DNA from: Halorubrum amylolyticum
GTDB lineage: Archaea > Halobacteriota > Halobacteria > Halobacteriales > Haloferacaceae
Reading direction: 5' to 3'
Assembly (NCBI RefSeq): GCF_004114995.1
Contig: NZ_SDJP01000023.1
Span: 1,042-53,751, forward strand
Length of the DNA: 52,710 nt
The notes under the pieces: model-generated
What the model saw: the letters and a program-made list of their open reading frames with translations, nothing else
What the model was told of the DNA's origin: nothing
The model's database searches: none
Part shown: piece after piece, positions 1-6,333 of the stretch
Layout of the letters: every line of letters starts with the position of its first letter
Numbering within the stretch: the stretch's first letter is position 1
Translations under genes and position numbers: made by a program

Positions 1-62
1 CGTTGACCGAAGCTACGTTTTGCAGGGCGTTGGAGCTGGTGGACACAGTTTCCAAACCCTGC

Positions 63-80
63 AGCCTCCCTTGGGAGGCT
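63..80 (+). terminator. Hairpin at left edge, probable terminator
   Basis: A perfect 8-bp stem (AGCCTCCC/GGGAGGCT) with a TT loop is followed directly by TTT. This looks like the intrinsic terminator of whatever lies left of the window. A second, weaker pairing (TGCAGGG at 21-27 with CCCTGCA at 57-63) sits just before it, so the segment 21-80 may be the 3' end of a structured RNA or of a gene outside the window. Confidence 0.4.
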
Positions 81-122
81 TTCTATGACAGGCTCTCCAG
101 GAGTAATCTCCCGCCCTCGACG

Positions 123-662
123 GTGAGACGGCGGGACTTTCTGACGAGCGTCATCGGCGGAGCGGCACTCGCGACGATCTCGGGATGCCTCGGCGGCTCC
201 GAAGGGAACGTTCGACCCGAGACGGATCCGGACACCGTTCCGACGGACTTCAACTGCGAAGACGACGAGTTCGAACGATATCCAGCGATGTACGCTCCGA
301 GCGAACTACGGTGGGGAGAGTTGGGAAACACCATGATACGCGTGGACTCGTTGGCGTACGAATACGGTGACACGGTCGAGATCACGCTGACAGCGCCCGA
401 GAGGGGCAACGCGGACAAGTGGAATTTCGAGGTGTACACGGAACGGGGCTGGACCGAAGTCCGTGTCGTCGAGGAGGACCGTCCCCTGAGCAACACCGAT
501 GAGAATGTCGATGGCGGTCATACGTGGAATCTCGAACTGACCGAGGTCGGAATCGCCGAGGCGAGCCGGCACACGGATCGCGTTCAAGTCTGTTACGGAG
601 TTCTCGACGAGGAGGCCACAGAAGGCGGGTCTGTCGCTGTCGCCTTCGATGTCGACATCTAG
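123..662 (+). CDS. Tat-exported lipoprotein of unknown function
   Basis: I chose the GTG at 123 because translation then opens with a compact Tat signal (MRRRDFLTS, a hydrophobic stretch rich in Ala/Gly/Ile, then the lipobox ISGC at about residues 19-22). An upstream reading frame to position 3 only adds 40 residues without signal character and runs through a terminator-like hairpin. The mature part (about 155 aa) is acidic, with Cys near residues 40 and 165 that could form a disulfide, and alternates short strands in the manner of an Ig-like or beta-sandwich domain. I recognise no specific family. It should be anchored to the outer face of the membrane. No operon partner is evident, as the next gene is convergent. 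Confidence 0.65.
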   Translation: MRRRDFLTSVIGGAALATISGCLGGSEGNVRPETDPDTVPTDFNCEDDEFERYPAMYAPSELRWGELGNTMIRVDSLAYEYGDTVEITLTAPERGNADKWNFEVYTERGWTEVRVVEEDRPLSNTDENVDGGHTWNLELTEVGIAEASRHTDRVQVCYGVLDEEATEGGSVAVAFDVDI

Positions 663-708
663 TTGCGGCTCAGGCCATTTCCGTTCCGCAATCGACTCCC
701 GCTCTGTC

Positions 709-1917
709 TCAGATCGCGCAGCCGACCTCGCGGTACATGTAGTGGGTCATCACGTAGACGCCGAGGATGATCCCCGCGCCGGCCAAAAAGGAGTGGACCG
801 ACAGCAGCGCGATCCCCGAGAAGAGGTTCGCGATGTTACAGCCGGCGGCGAGCCGCGAGCCGACGCCCATCAGGAGCCCGCCGACGGCGTAGTTGGGGAC
901 GCGGTTCAGCTTCGGCTTCCGGACCCGGAAGTCGCCGGAGGCGTACGCGGCGACGAAGGAGCCGACGATCAGCGACGCGATCATCACCATGTCGATGGTC
1001 AGCGAGATGTTCCCGTCGCGGAACAGGATCGACCCCCAGTACTCGACGCTCGCGACATCGAATCCGGCGCCCGCCAGCAGGTAGCCGGCCCAGCGCGCCT
1101 CGCTGCCGGTGATCGCCCAGTGGCCGTGCACGTAGAACCAGAGGCTCGCGACGAGCGCCATCGCCACGCCCGCGGTCCGCGCGTCCCACGAGTCGCGGAG
1201 CCGGACTTTCAGGGGGCGGTCGTCGGTGCGGAGCGCGCGGACGTACGCCACGGTCCCGTCAGCGATGCCGCGCAGTCCGACCGAGACGGCCGAGAGCGTT
1301 CGGGAGGCGCCGATCGCCGCCTGCGCGCGGGTGTCGGCCCCCACGCCGGTCCCGCCGGAGGGGTCGTCGGGGAGTTGACTCTTCCCCTTCACGAACGCGT
1401 ACGCGAGCGTCCCCACGGCGACCGCCAGCGCGCCCGTGACCGCCGGCGAGAACGGTAAGGAGAGGTACAGCGTCTGCCCCTCGAACGGGTTCAGCGTCTG
1501 GAAGTAGTACGTCTCCGCGACGGGGAACGCGAACGCGAAGAGGACGTAGCCGACGAACATGAACAGGAGGACGAGCCAGAACTGGAGGTACCCCTGTCCG
1601 GCGCGGTAGAGGGTGCCGGAGGCGCAGCCGCCGGCGAGGGTCATCCCGAGCCCGAAGACGAAGCCGCCGAACAGCGAGCCGAGCCCCCACGCCGGCGTCC
1701 AGAAGCCGCGGAAGTAGCCGAACGTGGCCTGCACGCTCCAGAACACGGTCATCACGGCGATCCCGGCGAGCAGTCCCTTCAGCACGCGGGTGTCTTTGAA
1801 CGCGACGAAGTCGCGGAAGGCGCTGACGAAGCAGAACCGCGCCTTCTGTAACAGGATCCCGAACGACAACCCGACCGCGATAGAGACGCCGACGTAGGCG
1901 ACGGGCGACAGCAACAT
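709..1917 (-). CDS. YeeE/YedE family sulfur-compound transporter
   Basis: A 402-aa polytopic membrane protein made of two YeeE/YedE-type repeats. Both carry the hallmark Gly-Cys loop: GGCASGTLYRAGQG around residues 95-108 and AAGCNIANLFSG near residue 360. Family members import thiosulfate or related sulfur compounds, with the conserved cysteines taking part in relay of the substrate. The start at 1917 (MLLSPVAYVG) places a TATA-like GCTTTACG box on the minus strand about 27 nt upstream and removes a 35-residue non-membrane extension. A hydrophilic loop near residues 190-250 joins the halves. It is divergent from a three-gene operon of propeller and rhodanese proteins, which supports a role in sulfur acquisition. 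Substrate is inferred from the family, not proven. Confidence 0.85.
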   Translation of the reverse strand: MLLSPVAYVGVSIAVGLSFGILLQKARFCFVSAFRDFVAFKDTRVLKGLLAGIAVMTVFWSVQATFGYFRGFWTPAWGLGSLFGGFVFGLGMTLAGGCASGTLYRAGQGYLQFWLVLLFMFVGYVLFAFAFPVAETYYFQTLNPFEGQTLYLSLPFSPAVTGALAVAVGTLAYAFVKGKSQLPDDPSGGTGVGADTRAQAAIGASRTLSAVSVGLRGIADGTVAYVRALRTDDRPLKVRLRDSWDARTAGVAMALVASLWFYVHGHWAITGSEARWAGYLLAGAGFDVASVEYWGSILFRDGNISLTIDMVMIASLIVGSFVAAYASGDFRVRKPKLNRVPNYAVGGLLMGVGSRLAAGCNIANLFSGIALLSVHSFLAGAGIILGVYVMTHYMYREVGCAI

Positions 1918-2071
1918 TACCGGATAACACCAGTCCGCACGTAAAGCGTCGCTGGAGACGGTAACGGCTCCCTCGGGTCGGAGGAATATGCAATAATTGC
2001 CGTTACATGACACACGGGGCAACGAACGAGGCGTCCGGGGAGCCTTTAGCCGCGAGACGCGTCACACGGGT
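1918..2071. promoter_or_regulatory. Divergent promoter region of the sulfur locus
   Basis: This 154-nt gap separates the yeeE-like gene from the propeller operon. A TATA-like box (CCTTTAG, about 2043-2049) lies 25-29 nt before the ATG at 2072. On the minus strand GCTTTACG (about 1941-1948) lies about 27 nt before the start at 1917. Between them is an 11-bp palindrome GCAAT-A-ATTGC at 1990-2000, which could be an operator controlling both directions. Confidence 0.5.
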
Positions 2072-3454
2072 ATGAGCGACGACTGCGGCTGCGGGACGAC
2101 CGACGCGGCCTCGCGTCCCTCGGAGAACGACGCGGCCTCGCGTCCCTCGGCGGGTGACGCGGACCCGCGCCCCGCCAAGGGAAGCGATCTGGCGAACGAC
2201 GACCGCCGGAACCCCTTCGCGGAGGGGATCGACCGGCGGCGCCTGCTCCGAACGTCCGGCGCCGTCGGCGCGACGACCGCGCTCGCGGGCTGTTCCGGCG
2301 GGGGCGGAGGCGGCGGCGACGAGCCCGCGCCGACGATGTTCGTGTTCAACAACGGGGACCGAACCGTCAGCGTCATCGACGCCGAGGCGGACGAGCTGCT
2401 CACCTCCGCGTTCCTCGGGACGACCGCCTCGTTCCCGGCAAACCAGTACTCCACCGGGATCGACGCCGACCACGACGTGCTCTGGCTCAACGTCTCCGGG
2501 GGTGTCCGCGGCATCGACCAGCGGACGTTAGAGGAGGTCGCCTTCGTCGAGACCGGATACGGCCCGAACTACCCGAACGTCACCCCCGACGGCGACCACC
2601 TGCTCATCGCTTCCGGCGGGACCACCGGGATGGATCCCGAGGGCGACGAGAACCACGCCATCTTCCGCGTCGACGCCGACCGCGACAGCGACACGTTCGG
2701 CGAGGTGACCGCGGAGATCGAGACCGGCTACGTCGGCCCCTGCGACATGACGCTCGGGCCCGACGGCGACTACGCGTTCGTCGTCGACGTGGCCGACGAG
2801 GCGCTCCGGGTGCTGAGCGTCGACCCGTTCGAGACGGTCGCGCGCGTCGACGCCGGCGAGCCGGTCACCGAGGGCAACGTCCTCCCGTTCATGTGCACCG
2901 CCGCGTTCGACGGGGAGTACCTCCTCGTCGAGAACGGCGAGGGGACGCTCGGGAGCGAGCCCGAGGTGCCCCGCGAGGGCTCCGAGAGCCTGTGGGACGT
3001 CTCCGATCCCGAGAGCCCCGAGGAGGTCGGGAAGATCACCCGCGACGACGGGCTCCCCGGTGCGCCGATCACGAGCGAGGTCGACCCGAACAGCGAGGCC
3101 GCGTACCTCCTCATCCCCGGCGAGGGCGTCGGCGTGATCGACTTGGAGAGCTTCGAGTACGAGACGACGCTGGACGTGGGCGGGAGCAGCATCTCCGCGT
3201 CGTGGGGACCGAACCGCGAGAAGCTGTACGTCCCCGTGCAAGACGCCAACCACGTCGCCGTGATCGACCGCGCGAGCCGCGAGGTCACGGAGACGATCGA
3301 GGTCGGCGAGGCGCCTACCGGGGCCGCCGCCGGCACCGTCCGCCCGGAGGGCGACGCCGTGGCGAGGGTGCAGGCGTCGCTCGCCTCGCTCGGGATCACC
3401 TTCGGCGAGATGGAGGCGTCGTGGTGTATGGACGACCACTGCTACTGCGGATAG
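2072..3454 (+). CDS. Tat lipoprotein with YVTN-type beta-propeller
   Basis: A 460-aa protein. Residues 1-50 are hydrophilic and unusual: a CGCG cluster right after the start, then a Ser/Pro-rich near-repeat (DAASRPS twice). A Tat motif follows (RRRLLRTSG, about 53-61), with hydrophobic stretch and lipobox LAGC (about 70-73), then a Gly/Asp linker. The rest is a beta-propeller with blades of the type FVFNNGDRTVSVIDA and NHVAVIDRASREV, as in YVTN/surface-layer repeat proteins. The C-terminus is cysteine-rich (CMDDHCYCG), suggesting metal or sulfur binding. The ATG at 2072 has a TATA box at the right distance. It is first in an operon with the rhodanese-like and second propeller genes. The long n-region before RR is atypical for a signal peptide; a later start is possible. 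Confidence 0.75.
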   Translation: MSDDCGCGTTDAASRPSENDAASRPSAGDADPRPAKGSDLANDDRRNPFAEGIDRRRLLRTSGAVGATTALAGCSGGGGGGGDEPAPTMFVFNNGDRTVSVIDAEADELLTSAFLGTTASFPANQYSTGIDADHDVLWLNVSGGVRGIDQRTLEEVAFVETGYGPNYPNVTPDGDHLLIASGGTTGMDPEGDENHAIFRVDADRDSDTFGEVTAEIETGYVGPCDMTLGPDGDYAFVVDVADEALRVLSVDPFETVARVDAGEPVTEGNVLPFMCTAAFDGEYLLVENGEGTLGSEPEVPREGSESLWDVSDPESPEEVGKITRDDGLPGAPITSEVDPNSEAAYLLIPGEGVGVIDLESFEYETTLDVGGSSISASWGPNREKLYVPVQDANHVAVIDRASREVTETIEVGEAPTGAAAGTVRPEGDAVARVQASLASLGITFGEMEASWCMDDHCYCG

Positions 3455-4537
3455 ATGACGGGCGAGACACCGAACGCCGCCGACGACGAGTTCGACGCCT
3501 CGGAGAACGCGACCCGACGCGGCCTGTTGCGCGCAGCCGCGGGTGCGACCGTCGCGAGCGCGGCGAGCACGGCCGGCTGTCTCGGCGTGACGACCCCCGC
3601 GGACGTGGCGGCACAGAGCGAGGTGTCGGGGAACGTGAGACACTTCGTCGGGCCGAGTTGGCTCGCCGACAACCGCGAGGAGACCGTCGTACTCGACGCG
3701 CGCGACGCGGAGCGGTTCCGCGAGGAGCGCATCTACCGCGCCCGACGCGTCCCCTTCGACGCGATCACGGCACGCGAATCGACCGACGAGGGGGCCGTCC
3801 CCGACACCGACGCGATCGCGGCCGCGTTCAGCGAGATCGGCGTGTCCCCCGACGACGACGTGCTCGTCTACGGCGCGAGCGTGGGATCCCGGGTCACCCG
3901 CGTCGCATTCGCGCTCGCCGCGGTCGGCCACGAGGGGTCTATCCGCGTGCTCAACGGCGGGCTCTCCGCTTGGAACGGTCGCCTCGGGACGGGGTCGCGA
4001 GACCGTATCTCGTCGGCCGACTACGAGCCGGACCCCGCGGCGTCGACGTGGGTCACCCGCGAGTGGCTCGCCGACGGAGTCGGGGCGCTCAACGGGGACG
4101 GCCCCGGGCTCGTCGACGTGCGCGTTCCGGAGGCGTACCTCGCCGCCGCCGGGTCGGACGCCCTGAACGACGACCACGACCGCCACGGTCACCTCCCCGG
4201 CGCGATCGATGTCCACTGGGTCGGCAACGTCGCGGGCCGGCGGATGACCGAGCCGGGCCGACTCGTCGAGCTGTACGAGGTCGAGGCCGGACTGGACCGG
4301 AGCGGGACCGTCGTCGTCTACGGCGACGACAACGTGGACCCGACCTCGACGTGGCTGACGCTGAAGGCGATCGGCTTCGAGGATGTCCGGCTGTACGACG
4401 GCGGCTTCGGCGAGTGGGCGAACGTCGAGGGCGACCGCGGCCGGTACCCCGTCGAGACGGCGACGAACGTCGTGGTCGAGACCGAGGGGAGCGTCGGCGG
4501 CGACGACGACGGCGGCGACTTCTCCTGTACGGGATGA
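3455..4537 (+). CDS. Exported double-rhodanese protein lacking catalytic Cys
   Basis: 360 aa, starting immediately after the stop of the preceding gene. The N-terminus has a Tat-like signal (TRRGLLRAAAG) and a candidate lipobox STAGC near residues 38-42. Two rhodanese homology domains follow: about 60-175 (VVLDARDAERF ... LNGGLSAWNG) and about 195-340 (LVDVRVPEAYL ... LYDGGFGEWAN). In thiosulfate sulfurtransferases the second domain carries the active-site Cys just after the VVxY strand. Here that loop reads YGDDNVDPTS and the first reads YGASVGSRV, so neither has Cys. The only cysteines are in the lipobox and in the C-terminal FSCTG. It is therefore probably a binding or scaffold protein, not a classical sulfurtransferase. 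Overlaps the next gene by ATGA. Confidence 0.75.
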   Translation: MTGETPNAADDEFDASENATRRGLLRAAAGATVASAASTAGCLGVTTPADVAAQSEVSGNVRHFVGPSWLADNREETVVLDARDAERFREERIYRARRVPFDAITARESTDEGAVPDTDAIAAAFSEIGVSPDDDVLVYGASVGSRVTRVAFALAAVGHEGSIRVLNGGLSAWNGRLGTGSRDRISSADYEPDPAASTWVTREWLADGVGALNGDGPGLVDVRVPEAYLAAAGSDALNDDHDRHGHLPGAIDVHWVGNVAGRRMTEPGRLVELYEVEAGLDRSGTVVVYGDDNVDPTSTWLTLKAIGFEDVRLYDGGFGEWANVEGDRGRYPVETATNVVVETEGSVGGDDDGGDFSCTG

Positions 4538-5559
4538 CCGCCGAGAAGCGGCAGAACGGCGACGACCAGACCGCCGACCGCGTCCTCGCGGTCCCCTGCG
4601 AGGGCGACGACCTCTTGGCGCTGTTCGCGCTCGACACGGGAGACCGGCTCGGCGAGGTCCCGGTCGGGAGCCACCCGGTCCACGCGACGACGTGTCGCGG
4701 CCGGACCGTCGTCGCGACCATGGGCGAGCGCACCGTCACCGCGGTCGACCCGAGCGGCGAGGTGACCCGGATCGAGACCGGCGTGCTGGGACCGTCGCAC
4801 TTCGCAGCCGCGAACGGGGAGCTGTACGTCTCCTGTTCCGCCGGCGACGCCCTCGCAGTCGTCGACCCCAATGCCCTGACGCTCGTCGACCGCGTCGCCG
4901 TCGGCGCGGAGCCGCACGAGCTCGCGGTCGCCACGGGCGGCGACCGACTCTACTCCGGGAGTCGGCGCGAGGGCGTCGTCGACGTCGTCGACACCGAGAC
5001 CCACGAGCGAATCGGCGCCGTCGACGCCGGACCGGACGCCCGGGTGCAGGGCGTCGCACTCTCGCCGGACGGGGACCGCGGATACGCGGTCGACCAGCGC
5101 GGCGCTCGCGTCGTCGCCTTCGAGGTCGGGGGCGATGTCGGGAGAGACGCCGCCTCCGCCGACCCGATCTACGGCGAGGCCGCGGTCGGCGCCGACCCGT
5201 ACGACCTCGTCGCGACCGAGGACCGCGTGTTCGTTCCCGGCCGCGGCGACGGCGTCGTCCACGAGTTCGACCGGGATCTGGAGCCGATCGCGGTCCACGA
5301 GGGGTTCTCACGTCCGGTCGACCTCCTCGAGATCGCTGGCGAGCGGTGGGTGCTCGACGCGGACGCCGCCCGGCTCCGGTCGCTCGACGGCGCGGTCGTC
5401 GAGACGCCGGCGCCCGGGCTGGTCGCGACCCCAGTCGGCGGCGGGCGGCTCGCCGTCTCGCACTACGACGACGACCGCGTGTCCCTCGTCGACGTCGACG
5501 GCGGGACCGTCTGGTCGGCGGACGCGCCGGCGTACCCGTTCGGCTCCGTCGTGGTCTGA
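4534..5559 (+). CDS. Beta-propeller protein, YVTN/NHL type
   Basis: A 341-aa protein that overlaps the rhodanese-like gene by 4 nt (ATGA), so translation is probably coupled. I see no signal peptide or membrane segment. The whole length is made of propeller blades with recurring motifs such as VAVGAEPHELAVATGG, RLYSGSRREGVVDVVD and GVALSPDGDRGYAV, about six or seven blades. It is related in fold to the first gene of the operon but lacks the Tat signal and the Cys-rich tail. It may be a cytoplasmic partner, or its export signal may lie elsewhere. Function is unknown; operon context suggests work with the YeeE transporter and the rhodanese-like protein. Confidence 0.7.
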   Translation: MTAEKRQNGDDQTADRVLAVPCEGDDLLALFALDTGDRLGEVPVGSHPVHATTCRGRTVVATMGERTVTAVDPSGEVTRIETGVLGPSHFAAANGELYVSCSAGDALAVVDPNALTLVDRVAVGAEPHELAVATGGDRLYSGSRREGVVDVVDTETHERIGAVDAGPDARVQGVALSPDGDRGYAVDQRGARVVAFEVGGDVGRDAASADPIYGEAAVGADPYDLVATEDRVFVPGRGDGVVHEFDRDLEPIAVHEGFSRPVDLLEIAGERWVLDADAARLRSLDGAVVETPAPGLVATPVGGGRLAVSHYDDDRVSLVDVDGGTVWSADAPAYPFGSVVV

Positions 5560-5604
5560 CCGCCGGCACCGGCGATGGCGAAGGAGAAAGCGGTGGCCGG
5601 GAAG

Positions 5605-6219
5605 TTAGATATCGAAGTCGGGCGTGTCGAACGCCCCCTCGTCGGACTCCACGTCGTACCCCTCGATCGCCGTGAGCGCGAGGTCCAGCGTCGCCTCGGC
5701 GTCCCAGCGCCCGGTGTTGATAGCGAGGTCGTAGATGGAGCGGTCGGACAGGTCGATCCCGTAGTACGACTGGTAACGCTGCTCTTCGATCACCTCGCGG
5801 ACCTGCATCTCCGAGGTCATTTCCTCGCGGTCGAGGGTGCGGTCGGCGCGCACCTCGTCGGGCGCGTCGAGCCAGATCCGGATGTCGGCGCGGTTACCGG
5901 CGATCCAGCCGGCGAGCCGCGATTCGAGGACGAACGCCTTGTTCGCTGCCCCCCACTTCTCGGCGATCCGCCGGAGCCGCTCGTCGAGCGCGCGGTCGAT
6001 CTCCTCCGACTCGCCGGCCTTCGCGATCAGCTGCGAGAGGCTCATGTCACGCTCGGCGGCGATCTCGCGGAACAGCTCGCCGCCGGAGACGTAGCCGCAG
6101 TCGAGCGCGGCCGCGATCCCCTCCACCAGCGTCGTCGCGCCGCAGCCCGGCGGCCCCGAGACTGTGATAAAGAGGTTCCGGTCGATATCCCGTTCCTCCG
6201 TCGCCGAGGTTCCACTCAT
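5605..6219 (-). CDS. cmk: Cytidylate kinase, archaeal type
   Basis: 204 aa. The P-loop is ITVSGPPGCGATTL (about residues 17-30; GPPGCGAT), followed by the helix and strand order of the NMP-kinase fold. RLAGWIAGN and a DREEMTSE-like lid region near the middle fit archaeal (d)CMP kinases, which transfer phosphate from ATP to CMP/dCMP. The SYYGIDLSDRSIYDLAINT segment is characteristic of this family. I chose the ATG at 6219 because the P-loop then begins at the usual distance; a TATA-like GTTTATCC on the minus strand lies about 26-33 nt upstream. The longer reading frame to 7485 only runs antisense through lhr. Divergent from lhr, convergent with the propeller operon. Confidence 0.9.
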   Translation of the reverse strand: MSGTSATEERDIDRNLFITVSGPPGCGATTLVEGIAAALDCGYVSGGELFREIAAERDMSLSQLIAKAGESEEIDRALDERLRRIAEKWGAANKAFVLESRLAGWIAGNRADIRIWLDAPDEVRADRTLDREEMTSEMQVREVIEEQRYQSYYGIDLSDRSIYDLAINTGRWDAEATLDLALTAIEGYDVESDEGAFDTPDFDI

Positions 6220-6333
6220 ACGTGCGCCGCCACGGGCGGACCCCGGATAAACGAGCCGGTTCGCGCGAAACCGAGCCGTCCTCCCGTCGAATCCGACGCA
6301 ACCGCTTTCCCGCGTCGCGCCCAGCAACAGACC

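Noticed and set aside
21..63. tRNA-like acceptor stem at the left edge
   Set aside because: The paired segment is too short for a tRNA and has no D or T arm features.
2528..4216. Long minus-strand open frame opposite the propeller and rhodanese genes
   Set aside because: It is Arg/Val/Gly-rich shadow sequence caused by high GC; the plus-strand frames have family motifs and coupled starts.
3455..4537. Active thiosulfate sulfurtransferase
   Set aside because: Double-rhodanese fold is clear, but neither domain has the catalytic Cys, so I did not assign the activity.
5575..6333. N-terminal extension of lhr
   Set aside because: It runs antisense through cmk and has no helicase motif; the GTG at 6334 lies right after the divergent promoter region.
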